Source: Skeletonema tropicum (taxonomy: Eukaryota; Bacillariophyta; Thalassiosirophyceae; Thalassiosirales; Thalassiosiraceae). Taken from it: a DNA stretch of 64,000 bases. The notes under the pieces were generated by a model. The model did not search any database. It saw only the letters and a program-made list of their open reading frames with translations, and was not told the DNA's origin. Numbering within the stretch: position 1 is the stretch's first letter; every line of letters starts with the position of its first letter. Positions 1-10,191 of this stretch are shown in pieces. A program made the position numbers and the translations under genes. The stretch is taken from NCBI GenBank assembly GCA_037178625.1, contig CM074131.1, positions 4,340,001 through 4,404,000 of the forward strand, in the 5' to 3' direction.

Positions 1-1789
1 AATCTCGAAGAACTTCCTCAATAACTGACTGCGCAAATGCTGGAGAGTTGCGGAGACCCATAGGAGCTCTCGTCCAACGAAAGAGACCGAACGGTGTTGA
101 TATAGTGGTGAGGTCCTTAGCTTTGTCCGTCAATTCAAACGAATAGAACATCATGCTCAAATCAAGTTTCGTCATGTACTGGAATCCCGAACGCTTTCGG
201 ATCAGGTCTTGGATGATAGGGAGAGTATAATCCTTGGGTTTGATGACCTTATTGAGCTCACGTAGATCTGCTATGAAACGAACTTTGCCATCTTTCTTGG
301 GAACAATAAACGAAGGCAGTCCCCATGCAGACGGGCCAGAGACTCTTTCAAGAACACCTATGTCGATGAGACGCAGCAACTCCTTCTTGAATGTTTCCAT
401 ATGGACTCGAGGAGTAGGGTAAGGCCGCCGAAAAACTGGTTGTGCTCCTGGTTGTAATTCAATATCCATCTTGGCTCCTTTGTAGACATGAAGCTTGCCG
501 TCGAAGAGCTTGTAATGCTTGCGTAACATCTCGCTGAGGTCCTGGCGCTGAGTCGGAGACAGATGCTGACAATTCTCTTTGATGACCTCATCCACATTTA
601 TCTCGTCATAGGTTGAATCAGCAATTGACGTAGCGAAAGAGTCGAGGTAGTTCAGATCGTCATCTTCATCTTCAATGATGCATCCATCGATTGCTGCACT
701 TAGTCGCTCCTTTGTAAAGTTGGAGTTCATTGGAATGCGCTTGCCCTGCCACCCGAGCTCGAGTCTTTCGTAATCAACTATTAGACCTATCTTCCGCAGG
801 AAATCATTACCAAGTATCAAATCAAACGAACACTTGGCGTCAAAGACGAGGAACTCTTGACTGTCAACGGTGAGGTTGGCATCGAATTCAGGGAACTTGA
901 TTCCTTCACCGAGGAGGGATCCAACTGGTGCATAGTTGCCTGCAATGGTATTACATATTGTTGTTTTTGATGGTTGAAGAAGGGCTGCTCCGGGTGGTAA
1001 AACACTACGGTGAGCCATCGATACGCTGCCACCGGTGTCAAAAAGGCACTTGAGGAAGCGATTGGATTCGACTCCATTGACTGACTTGACCATAGCGTAT
1101 GCAGTTGCCATAGGGACTGTTCTGCCTTTTGAATCTACTTGGAAGGTGATCTGAGGGTCACTGAACTGAAATGACTCGAGGATCGCCTCAAATTGCTTGA
1201 CTCGTTTGTCACAAATGCTTGGTAGCTGCAATGCTGCTCCCAAATCGACTAGTTCATTGCCGTAAGATTCAACGACTGTATCTGGAAAAATGTTGAAATC
1301 CCAAGCTTCCGCATTAGATTGGCCTGGGATTGGATCGAGCACGTGATATTCAGGACAATCCACTCTCTGCGCTTCGATAGCGACTACTTCATTAGTGAAA
1401 GGAATGTTGTTGATGGTTGCAGCTAGTGCATCCTCCGCAAAGTGACTATTGAACAATTCGTTCAAGAACTCATCATCATGAAGTTGAGCGTCTGATGCGA
1501 TGCGGTCGAGCATTGGTGCAGGGCTAGAAGCTGGCTGCGCTCTTGGATCCTTACATATCGGGACTCCACTATTCAAGCTGGGCTGTGCTTGCAGAGCGGC
1601 AGGAACTGTATTATTGTTCCCGCGGATGCAACATGGAAGTTGAACATCAATCGCGCTCGGAGGCTCTGAGGTCACATTGTTGACATGATACTCAAGAGCA
1701 GCTGGGGCATTAGCATACCCTGTTACTTCTTCAAGGCTCGTAGAATAGATATCGATGAAAGTAGTGCAATTCCCAACAGGGTCGGCGTT
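1..1789 (-). CDS. pol: Pol polyprotein, N-terminal part: aspartic protease and reverse transcriptase (partial)
   Basis: This is an open frame with no stop from just after the gag TGA to the window edge. A retropepsin is recognisable near 1045-750: the active-site motif DTGGS (about 1039-1025) and, later, FDLILGNDFLRKIGL, the usual flap-side ILG motif. The RT fingers/palm follow: VRFIADLRELNKVIKPKDYT (about 275-220), TKLDLSMMFYSFEL (about 180-135) and RAPMGLRNSPAFAQ (about 75-35). These match the Ty3/gypsy pattern of F-x-x-DLRxLN, LDL and a PMGLxNSP-type loop. The catalytic YxDD box would lie beyond base 1. The frame is the same as gag (minus-strand codon starts equal 1 modulo 3). The first in-frame ATG is at 1513, about 90 codons after the gag stop, so expression probably depends on readthrough or on this internal start. 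Confidence 0.88.
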
Positions 1790-3136
1790 TCAGGCCTGAT
1801 GAGGGACGAAGACTCGTTGACCTTGGGCATTAACTTGGATGGAATAAAGTTGCTGTTGAACAGGTGCTGACGGAGCTGTTGCTGCAGACGTAGCAAACAT
1901 TGGAGCTGGTTGCGGAGGTGCTTGGGGAACTGGAGCTGGAGGTAGTTGAGCAGGTTGTTGAGGAGCTACGAGGTAAGATCCATGTTGCTGTTGCGGGGGT
2001 TCTTGCTCGTTGCTCTTGAAACGACGCTCATAACCTTTCTTCCACCAATATGGGGCAGACGTCCTGGTTTTGCCTTGATAGAACTTCTCAGCAAGCTCCT
2101 TCTTGAAATTAGACCCGTTGAAACAATAGATACAGTCTTTCCACTTATGGTTGTGATCAGGATGAATTGAACATTGCTTGGAGTGGAACTCCTTGCCGTT
2201 GTTGGTGTTGTTACTGTTGTTCCCATTGCCATTGCGACCGCTCTTATTGCGGTTATTCTTCTTCTTCTTCCGTTGACGTCGATCTTGGCCTCCATCTCCA
2301 TCGGCTTCATCGTCATCGTCGTCATCCTTCCTCTTCCTCTTCTTCTCTTCTTGCTGTTGATACTTCTTTCGGACTTCCTTGCCGTAATCTCGAGACCACC
2401 AGGCCTCTAGATACTCCATTACGTCGGTCCATACAAGGGCGTTGTTACCATTACCTTGGAGGTCATAAACATCAACGTCCTTCTCATCTTGGAGGAAATC
2501 TTTGGCCTCCTCGGGGAGACCAAGCATCAGAGCAGTAGTCTTTTGCATATCGGAACATTGCGCTCCTATACGAGGCATCATCTCACTGTATCTCCAAAGT
2601 TCTGACATTCGATCCACGAAGTTGCTTGGTTTGACTGGTAGGTTGAATTCCTTCTGGTGTTTGTACTGGATGCGAAGGATGTGCTGATCGAAGGCATCAC
2701 CGGGGTTAGGATGTTTTGTCCACATGATGAAATAGGCACCAAGAGCATCCACGAAGTCCTGATCGGTCGCTTGATTATTGTTATCCCAGTAGTCATGTCC
2801 CTCATCCATCAGCTTCCTCCACGTGTTCTTTGCAGGTCCATCGAGAAGCTTCCCGTAGTTGGCGAAGCGAGTGGCTGGGGCCCATTGACATTCATCCGCC
2901 ATGTTGACGTAGGATTCGGCTTGGCCCAAGTAATGTTCAAGTTCCGTACTAGGTGCGTTATCCCTGAACACAATGAAGTCTTCCTCAATCTTGCTTCCAT
3001 CTGGGCGAAGTCCATAGATCCTTTTACTTCCGAAACGAGGCATCTCCCTGAGCGCTGCTGCACTTTTGGAGGTGAGTTCGTTCCGAGCGTACCTGGTATG
3101 AAACAACCATGCGTTCTTTGATTTGTAGGTATTCAT
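1790..3136 (-). CDS. gag: Gag-like nucleocapsid protein of the Ty3/gypsy element
   Basis: A 448-residue ORF with an ATG start at 3136. Residues of about 70-230 are rich in Trp and charged residues and resemble a retrotransposon gag capsid region. Residues of about 255-305 are very basic with an acidic Asp run (KKRKRKDDDDDDEADGDG, then RRQRKKKK) and probably bind nucleic acid or direct nuclear import. Next comes a Cys/His cluster with Cys, His, His, His, Cys and Cys (KQCSIHPDHNHKWKDCIYC), a variant zinc knuckle. The tail is Pro/Gln/Ala-rich. It ends in TGA at 1792-1790, and pol continues in the same frame. The position directly downstream of an LTR and upstream of protease/RT supports the call. 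Confidence 0.85.
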   Translation of the reverse strand: MNTYKSKNAWLFHTRYARNELTSKSAAALREMPRFGSKRIYGLRPDGSKIEEDFIVFRDNAPSTELEHYLGQAESYVNMADECQWAPATRFANYGKLLDGPAKNTWRKLMDEGHDYWDNNNQATDQDFVDALGAYFIMWTKHPNPGDAFDQHILRIQYKHQKEFNLPVKPSNFVDRMSELWRYSEMMPRIGAQCSDMQKTTALMLGLPEEAKDFLQDEKDVDVYDLQGNGNNALVWTDVMEYLEAWWSRDYGKEVRKKYQQQEEKKRKRKDDDDDDEADGDGGQDRRQRKKKKNNRNKSGRNGNGNNSNNTNNGKEFHSKQCSIHPDHNHKWKDCIYCFNGSNFKKELAEKFYQGKTRTSAPYWWKKGYERRFKSNEQEPPQQQHGSYLVAPQQPAQLPPAPVPQAPPQPAPMFATSAATAPSAPVQQQLYSIQVNAQGQRVFVPHQA

Positions 3137-3187
3137 TTTGTACGTAGTTTTTCTTCTTGGTTGGTTTATATGGGAGTATTAATACTG

Positions 3188-3419
3188 TGTCCAATCTAGC
3201 TAACAATTGAGCTTATTATTGATCAATAGATGTAACGAATAGAATTATTATAAGGATTACTTTACACTGAAGAATAAAGCAGCATCTCTCGTGAATGGAC
3301 ATGGATTGAGAGGGGCTGCTCTGTTTCGATCGTATCAAATGTTCCGATCGTACCAAACAAAGAAACGAGAAACACATATGAACAGATTGTATGTCCAGTC
3401 TACTGACGTGGATGTGACA
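3188..3419 (-). repeat. Long terminal repeat (5' LTR of the gypsy element)
   Basis: The boundaries TGTCC...GTGACA (TG...CA) were set by comparison with a second LTR at 23507-23775. The first 64 bp (3188-3251) are identical between the two. The far end shares an ACGT-GG-TGTGACA-type terminus, and the middle is diverged, sharing only GAGAAACGAGAAAC. On the minus strand the conserved 64 bp are the U5 side next to gag. Length is 232 bp. Confidence 0.82.
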
Positions 3420-3907
3420 ATCCCCCTAATGCTGGTAGCCGCATAAATTTGCCTCTGATGTCATTATCTAAACTTTGAAAACAAAAAGATAGCAACTTGC
3501 ACTCTTCACCACCACATATGCACAATGCCCGCGGCGGGGAAACGCTATCTTACTCATATTTCTGCCGCCAAATCCTGCTGATCAAGGCAGAGATCACGAA
3601 ATCATGACTTGCCATATTAAAATAGGACGTCGTCTACCGAGTTGAGAGCACAACATATGTGTGAAGACTCGCCATCATACTCCATTGATGTTGTTCTGTG
3701 GTTGTCGCTGGAGGTGATGTTGATGTGTGCTTCAGAACTTTTATCTCCTTCGCTCAATTTTTATGTTCCAGGATATCCCTAAAGGTTCAATCACATCTAA
3801 ACATATATTAGAACTCAATTAGTGCATAGGGATATGACAGATGTCAATGTGGTATGTGTAGTAGGCGCCGGAATTTGGCCATAGTTGGCATCTTTTTGTG
3901 TGGAGAG
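3420..3907. other. Intergenic, nothing recognised
   Basis: I see no gene, repeat or RNA in this stretch between the LTR and the inverted-repeat element. Short ORFs here have no recognisable features. Confidence 0.5.
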
Positions 3908-3915
3908 GTGTTGAG

Positions 3916-4489
3916 TAAGGACTTCTCGTGGGAGAACTCATTTTTGGCATCGGAGAATTAATTGAGAAAAGAGCTACCCAATTCATTACTGTATCATAAT
4001 AGCCCCCAATCAAAAGGGCAAAATGACAGAAATTCACAGCCATCCAGCTCCTCTCCATCGCGGCAAAGCCTCTATTTCGGGCTACAACTCGTCAAAAGCA
4101 CCTACTATTGATTGTTTAATTGAACAATAATGATGGGCTACCTTTCTTTTCATTCAATGAAGGAATGGCAGAGACTGCTCACCCAGAACTCGAAATCCGG
4201 ATGAACCTGCCTTCTCAGAGCTTCTCAGTTGAATGCTCTGCGTCTAGACACAATACAATTCAACAATAACATGTCCCAACGACGATTAGAGATTGCAATT
4301 CAAGTAGAAATTTAAGTGGTAACTATTATCAATGGGTCAGTAGTATTATCAACGCATAGATCAATGCAACAAGCTAATATAATCAAGTGAAAATGGTGTT
4401 GAATTTAGCGAATATTGGCGAATTCTCCGCTCGGAGAATTCGTCTCTGAGATCTGAGCAAGGGAGAATTTCTCCCACGAGAAGTCCTTA
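3916..4489. mobile_element. Non-autonomous hAT-like DNA transposon (MITE), 574 bp
   Basis: Terminal inverted repeats of 21 bp match perfectly: 3916-3936 (begins TAAGGACTTCTCGTGG) and the reverse complement at 4469-4489. Direct 8-bp repeats GTGTTGAG abut both ends exactly (3908-3915 and 4490-4497), giving a target-site duplication. The duplication fits the hAT consensus nTnnnnAn, and the terminus TAAGG fits the hAT end consensus YARNG. Subterminal GGAGAATT motifs occur near both ends. There is no transposase ORF inside, so it would need a transposase in trans. Confidence 0.85.
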
Positions 4490-4497
4490 GTGTTGAG

Positions 4498-4854
4498 GGA
4501 AATCGGCCCAAGTGATTTTCATAAGACTCAATTACATCATTTGTACCAAATCAACGTAGGAATTCGAAACTGAAATGGGAGTTCTCCATCTCGCGAAGAC
4601 TGCTAGCTATATAGCCGGCGCAGAGTAGGAGTATATTATTTTGCACGTGATGTTGCGAAAATTTGTTACATAAACTGCTGATACCGGTACGACATAAATC
4701 TGCCAGGTACTTACTCACCCAACACAAGGCGTATCCACGATTCTTTTCTTGTTTACAATACCAGTGATACGTAATTTACCGTAGCACAGAAATAACCTAA
4801 AGCCCCACACACGCACTTTTTGCTCGTTTGAAGCTTGCTTTGCTCTATCTTGGC
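4498..4854. other. Intergenic, nothing recognised
   Basis: No gene or structured repeat was recognised between the two short transposons. Confidence 0.5.
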
Positions 4855-4862
4855 CCTGCTGC

Positions 4863-5077
4863 TAGGCGTGCCGGGATAGTGGGCGCTTTTCATGGTATGT
4901 TGTGGGCGGCGCCCACGTGGGGCCCACAACTACACATAATCAGGTACAAATGAGCTCAAAATACCCAAATATTACCATTTTATCGACCAAAAATCCCCAA
5001 TATTCCCCTGTCAAGCCTCTCCTTAAACCATGGTGTGTTGTGGGCACGCCCACGCGCCCACTATCCCGGTTTGCCTA
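4863..5077. mobile_element. Short TIR element (MITE), 215 bp, with 8-bp target duplication
   Basis: The ends form a 24-bp inverted repeat with three mismatches (4863-4886 and 5054-5077). Its inner 16 bp, CCGGGATAGTGGGCGC, are perfect. The flanks carry the 8-bp direct repeat CCTGCTGC at 4855-4862 and 5078-5085. Inside, the sequence CATGG(T)ATGTTGTGGGC occurs near both ends in the same orientation. No coding capacity is visible. The 8-bp duplication suggests hAT or a related superfamily, but it does not fit the hAT target consensus, so the superfamily is open. Confidence 0.75.
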
Positions 5078-5253
5078 CCTGCTGCTCGGGGCTGCCTACC
5101 TACCTGTTGGCCATTGGCTGTTGTTGGCATGTTGGTGTTATCGTAGTTGGCTAGCTGTTGGTTGTTGCGGCTAGAGGTTGTGCGCCTTCAAGAGTTTATT
5201 AGCAAGAGCAATAAAAGATAGATGACGACTATCAAAACGAAGCAACAAAAAAA

Positions 5254-6519
5254 ATGAGATCCTCTCCATATCTCTCTCCAATACGGCCAATGACCATGAT
5301 CAAGCTGGTTATGGTTATCGTGGCATCCATCTACATGACCTTACTTAAGACAAACGTGATCAATAACGGGAAGGTGGAAGACGGCTCGTCGGTCAATAAT
5401 CTGCTGCGTGAGAATCAAAAAGATAATGTCAATAGCGCAGCAATCAATATTACAGCAATACTATTGAACAGCAATACTCCTACTACTACTTCAATGCATC
5501 AAAACGGAAGCAACAGAAATAATGATGACTACGGTGATGATAATATTCCCGCCACCTTGGGATACTACAATTTATCATGCCCATTTGAATGGTACAAATT
5601 TTCATGTGCCGCCATACAGGCCAACCAATTCGATGAACAAGTTACCGCTGCCTCACTGCAATATTATCGTCAACACCGTGCAGAGATATGGAAAGCATTT
5701 GAAGATTCCATAATCTTGAATACTTCTTATCCACCGCAGCAGCAGCAGCAGCCGAAGAAACACATCTTTCTCACTGGAGATTCTCTTCTAAGACAAGTCT
5801 TCATTTCCATAGCATGTCATGCATTCTCGCTCAATGCCGTCGAACGATCCGAGATCCAATGGAGGAAGAAGTCTCCTTGTCCGGGAGGGTACACCAAATG
5901 TGCCATCACAGGAGGAATAAATAGTGGATTTGATGCAGCATCAGTTCGCTTTACAAATGGGATGGAACTGCACTATGTCCCTCATGAAGGGATTGCCAAC
6001 AATGATTGGTCTAATGCCGAGCCTGATGTTTTACAGAGAATGAAGAGGCAAGTGGATAACTCTGGACAGATCGATTTTGGAACAAAGACAGCATTCCCTC
6101 CTTCTGGACCAATGGATGTTCTTGTGTATAATTTGGGTGCTCATGCGAGTCCGACAGAATCGAGGGAGATGCTCACCAGTTTTGCATCGGACATTGCAAT
6201 GCCATTGATGAAGAGTGAGCAGGGACCAAAGATTGTGTATCTCACGACTCCTACTGCTCACTTTAACACAACGGATGGACAGTGGCAAGAGAATGACATC
6301 ATGGACAATGAGAAGAAGCAATGTGTCAATCGAGTTTCTCGTAATCCAAGGGCTGAGTTGGAAAAGCAGATACTCAAGGCAGGTGTGAATGTGGATATAT
6401 TGCTCGATTATGATGACTTGGAGCTAGGAGCATTGCATGTGCACAAGGGGGACTGTTTGCATTATTGCATGCCAGGTGCTGCAGATTTGGTGGGAGCGAG
6501 GTTGCTGCTGTCTTTTTAA
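5254..6519 (+). CDS. PC-esterase (TBL/CAS1-like) type II membrane protein, putative glycan O-acetyltransferase
   Basis: A 421-residue ORF starting at the ATG after an A-rich leader. A hydrophobic segment at residues of about 14-31 (MIKLVMVIVASIYMTLL) looks like a signal anchor, so the catalytic part should face the Golgi or ER lumen. A low-complexity Asn/Thr linker follows. The GDS nucleophile motif is at residues 175-177 (FLTGDSLLRQVF). The C-terminal DxxH is at D400 and H403 (GDCLHYCMPG), close to the DCxHWCxPG signature of plant TBL and animal CAS1 proteins. In that family Ser, Asp and His form the triad that O-acetylates polysaccharides; the substrate here is unknown. There is no visible intron. 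It is convergent with the DHHC gene, whose stop lies 178 bp away. Confidence 0.82.
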   Translation: MRSSPYLSPIRPMTMIKLVMVIVASIYMTLLKTNVINNGKVEDGSSVNNLLRENQKDNVNSAAINITAILLNSNTPTTTSMHQNGSNRNNDDYGDDNIPATLGYYNLSCPFEWYKFSCAAIQANQFDEQVTAASLQYYRQHRAEIWKAFEDSIILNTSYPPQQQQQPKKHIFLTGDSLLRQVFISIACHAFSLNAVERSEIQWRKKSPCPGGYTKCAITGGINSGFDAASVRFTNGMELHYVPHEGIANNDWSNAEPDVLQRMKRQVDNSGQIDFGTKTAFPPSGPMDVLVYNLGAHASPTESREMLTSFASDIAMPLMKSEQGPKIVYLTTPTAHFNTTDGQWQENDIMDNEKKQCVNRVSRNPRAELEKQILKAGVNVDILLDYDDLELGALHVHKGDCLHYCMPGAADLVGARLLLSF

Positions 6520-6697
6520 TAATAATAAATCTCTAATCTATCTTCGTGGAATGAATATTACAACTGCAACTCTCTAGAGTGCTCTTGTCCGGGTTGGATT
6601 GAGAGCAACATTTATCCCAGCTCTCGTGAGCGAGAATGCAACCTACATAACTGTTCATCAGCATTCAATCTCTCTATCTATCTAACAATCTCCTCTA

Positions 6698-8586
6698 CTA
6701 CACAATGTCAGCACCACCACCACTTAATCCATTCATTTCAATACCACCACCATTACTCTGCCTCCTTCTCCCCCCTCCACCACCATTCACAGGACGGCAA
6801 TATCCAAAGATATCATCCCGTACCGATTCCGGAAAGCACACCTTATGCAATGGTGATAACCACGTGTAATGAAATCCCCGTCGATAATTATTACTTGTTG
6901 CAGCAGCAGGATTATTCCCATTATGATGCGGCAATGACGATGACGACGAAGAAGTCATCGATCGTCCCGTCCCAAACACCTCATTAATCCCCGCCTGCAC
7001 ACGATGCTGCAACGTATCATTATGACCCTTCAACCGATCAATATGTGTCAAATTTGTCATGACGACATCCCATTGATCACACATCATACACAATGTAAAC
7101 AACCCAAACAACAATGCTTCCACCGTAAGTCCAATCAACGGTAACAAATCGGTCGGATGATCGACACATCGTGGTCCATTCCGTGCACTACCACCGCCGG
7201 TACAATGACAGAATCTCCATACCAAAAAGGTTAGGGAATATCCACAACTTAGACTAGTGTAAAAGATGAAGAGTAGGAAATACTTGTGATTGCCAATCCC
7301 GACACAGTTGTTGACCCAGGGACAGTGATGGTCCATTTTGATGATGCAGCGATTGCAGATGGAGCAGTGGTGGGCACGGGGTGGTTTGAAGGAGTTGCAG
7401 CGGCGGCACATTCGACGGCCTCGGGGTGGTAGAGCATTGTTGTTGTTGTGGTTGCAATTTGGACCGTGAACGTGACGTTGCTGTGGTTGAGGTGAAGAAG
7501 CAGATTGGGGTGGTGCAGGTAATGATGACGAAGATGATGGCTTTTGTGGTGCAGCCGATGTGGCTACTGTAGCTACTGCTCCAGCGACTCCACCAACGAC
7601 TACGGCGGCTGCACCAATTGCTGCTGTGGCGGTTGCCTGTGATACCGATGATAGACTATTCCCATTTTGTTGTTGTTGTTGCTGTTGCTGTTGATTTTGT
7701 TGTTGCATCTCATCCTGCATCATCAATGATGAACCATTGTTACCACCTACCATTAGCACTATTATTATTGTTCGTCGTTCGACTCTGCGCCCCCATACTA
7801 CTATTATTACTATTTGACACCCGTGGACTCTCCTCCCCCTTGATCAAGCATTCCAACTCTTCCAAATCCGGCAATGGATTGGCATCGGGTGGCACGGCAC
7901 CCGGATCGGTTGTCATGGCTTTGAAGTGCGCGAATACAGCGAGGGCGGCGATTGTGATGAAGAGTGTTCGATGGAAGATGCAGCCGAATGTGAGCTGTAT
8001 TTCATGATATGTTATGTCATGGTGGTAGATGAGTATATATTTAGTTTGAGTGTTGATTGATAGAAGCGTAATAGAAGTGTCAGATGTCAATGAATCGGCA
8101 TGTAATGACTAACGAGTAAAGATTTGTGTAATACATCAATAACTGCCCTGCTCTGCTCTGCCCTACATGATACGATAATACGTGATAGTTCAGCGTTATC
8201 ATATAACTCACCTCACGATAGCCATCTTCATCCATCACACTAAACCACGGGGGCAGCAAAATCCATCCAAAGCTGTACACACCATACGCATGCAGCAGAT
8301 ACGTCAGCGACGCACATACCAGCCCACAGCAATCGAGATTGAGCCAGTGCTTATCGAATGGCTGTGTTCCCCATGTATTGCGCTTTACGGTGGCGTGGAG
8401 GACGACTGCTGCCGCCGCCGCCTTTTTTTTCGAGGCAGTCGATTTGGGGGGAGTGTCGGAGTTGTTGGGATTGATTTGATCACTATTTTTACGAAGCAGT
8501 GCGGAGGAAGAAGTCGTCGAGGAGGATACATCATCTTCGATGGTTGTGATGGGGGTTGGCTTGACTTTGTTTTTGCGCTGCATCAT
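6698..8586 (-). CDS. DHHC-type palmitoyltransferase (spliced)
   Basis: Exon 1 runs 8586-8212 from an ATG-ATG start: low-complexity Ser/Thr/Lys/Ala N-terminus, then hydrophobic segments (CCGLVCASLTYLLHAYGVY). Intron 1 is 8211-7995, with donor GTGAGT and acceptor ATACAG, phase 0. Exon 2 continues with a membrane helix (LFITIAALAVFAHF) and the typical TTDPGAVP motif. The last part (to 6698) holds a Gln run, an Ala/Val-rich stretch, then the zinc-binding DHHC domain (RMCRRCNSFKPPRAHHCSIC, then MDHHCPWVNNCVGIGNHKYF) and two more membrane segments. The DHHC Cys would carry the acyl intermediate for S-palmitoylation of proteins at Golgi or plasma membrane. The frame changes by +1 near 7760-7800; either a 40-nt intron (7798-7759, GTATGG...AATAG) or an indel in the Asn/Ser-rich linker explains it. 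Confidence 0.85.
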
Positions 8587-8912
8587 TGTTTCGCAACTTG
8601 TTTTGCACAAATTATTTTTTGCTGCTGTGCACGTGATGTGTTTCTGTCTATCTTGGTGGATATTTCTCTGAGGAATAATTGACTGGATCTAGTAACGTGA
8701 TTTTTGGGATGCAGAGACGAAGAAGTTTCGATGGGTGCTTAATAATCTTTTGTGTTGTCTATGGGAGACGAGTTTTCATCATGGTTATCACACTTTTTTT
8801 GGTTGTTATTGATTGTACGTGGCGTGCGGACGGTATTTGCGCTTACAGTACTCCGTACCTTTTACATACAAGTAGAAAGATCTCAGCCTCGCTCGTGAAC
8901 TACCTACTGGCG
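8587..8912. other. Upstream region of the DHHC gene, nothing specific recognised
   Basis: It probably contains the promoter and 5' UTR of the minus-strand DHHC gene. No motif can be assigned with confidence. Confidence 0.4.
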
Positions 8913-8929
8913 GGAAAAAAGTGGAACTA

Positions 8930-10189
8930 CCACCATTAGTCAAAACTCCGGACGAAACTTTTTAATAGGCCAATTTTTGACGATTTTGATCGAACCAAGT
9001 ACCCAAACCCCTTCAATATGTATTGAAGCATATGTGCCTGCACGGGTTTTGAATGATATTGTTGTTGGGTGGAGCTAGAGCACATATACTGATCTCAAGT
9101 GGCCATGGTTGTTAGTCAAAACTCCGGACGGGCGCGTAGAATTCACCCATCAGTACGTAGGAATTACTACAATAGTTTTGGCAAGTTTTGTTGAAAATGT
9201 GGAAATGCACTTTTATCAATGGTCGGTTGGTATTAATTGCATATTATGATTATACATGGTCAATAACATCCATATCGGCGTACCATCACTCTTCTATATA
9301 CCCAGGGGGAGGTTCTGTTTGCTTTGGTTTGATTGTTTGGTCCCATTTATTGCAGATATAACCCGCCCTCAACCGCTGTCCAATATTCACCACCACCCCT
9401 CATCTATCATATTAATGAAGATAATTCATCTGCACTGACATCCATTAGCGTCAATTCTGCAATAACCATCGACTAATCTATCTTTACGGTCGCTTTGGCT
9501 GTGATATTGGTGTTTGTTGTGTGTTATTGTTGCGTGATGGGTAACTTATGTCGTAGAATCGACGTCCTGCGGGCACCGGCATCATATATTACGCATGGTT
9601 TGTGTAGTACATTGCCCAAAGTATCCGCCATTGAAGGACCATTATAGTGATAATAGCGTATGGTATCGTTGGCTAGTGAAGGAGGGGCGATTAAACCCTG
9701 ATCTATCTGTGTTTGGATGGATAGAGGAAGCATGTGGTGTGGCGGATTTCACATCAAAAAAATCATGCCGCCAGATGGCCTATTATAACCATGGCCACCA
9801 CGAAGATATAACCAAATTTCACTGCCCATAAGACGCTCCCTTAATCCTATTGGGTGTATGGGTGAAGGTCTGCTGCCGTGGTATGGCAAAGATGGTCGAC
9901 TAGAGCATCATTATCGCCATGGCGGTGTTCAACGTCGTGCGGCGGCAAAAATATTTTTTTTATGAAAGCGAACACTTATGTTTGGATACCAATAACTTTA
10001 TAAAGAATTGTCGGAAACTGACAACCCAATACATCATTGGAAAGAAAATTTTATTCTGAATATGTAGTATTTGCTTAGAAAAGTCCTATCTCAAATATTT
10101 GTCGAGTTATAGAGTCTTATATAAAGCGTCCGGAGTTTCTTGTGATTTTTTGTTGTAAAGGGGGTGTCCGGAGTTTTGACTAATGGTGG
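8930..10189. mobile_element. TA-flanked TIR element, about 1.26 kb, non-autonomous
   Basis: The termini are a perfect 24-bp inverted repeat (8930-8953 and 10166-10189, starting CCACCATTAGTCAAAACTCC), flanked by TA on each side. The TIR core AAACTCCGGAC is repeated internally at 9111-9130 and, inverted, at 10128-10138, so the ends are multi-copy. Only short ORFs are inside (for example a 78-codon one at 9595-9831) and none resembles a transposase. TA duplications suggest a Tc1/mariner-type transposase, but a 3-bp TWA target cannot be excluded. Confidence 0.72.
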
Positions 10190-10191
10190 TA

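Larger units (their letters stand above)
1..3419 (-). mobile_element. Ty3/gypsy LTR retrotransposon, 5' portion (runs off window)
   Basis: Reading the minus strand, the order is LTR (3419-3188), a leader of about 50 nt, gag (3136-1790), then pol with retropepsin and reverse transcriptase to base 1. Integrase, RNase H and the 3' LTR lie outside the window. The RT sequence style places it in Ty3/gypsy rather than Ty1/copia. Gag is intact and pol is open over about 1790 nt, so the element looks young. No canonical tRNA primer-binding site starting TGG was recognised directly after the LTR. The target duplication cannot be tested because the other end is missing. Confidence 0.9.

Noticed and set aside
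1966..2538. Several ORFs on both strands inside gag
   Set aside because: Shadows of the low-complexity basic/acidic region of gag.
4902..5174. 90-codon plus-strand ORF
   Set aside because: It starts inside the 215-bp transposon and runs past its end; no protein features.
7249..8007. ORFs opposite and within the DHHC gene
   Set aside because: They are in other frames of a gene with clear domain content.
9524..9831. ORFs of 69 and 78 codons in the 1.26-kb element as a transposase relic
   Set aside because: No DDE/D motif or helix-turn-helix is visible; too short to call.
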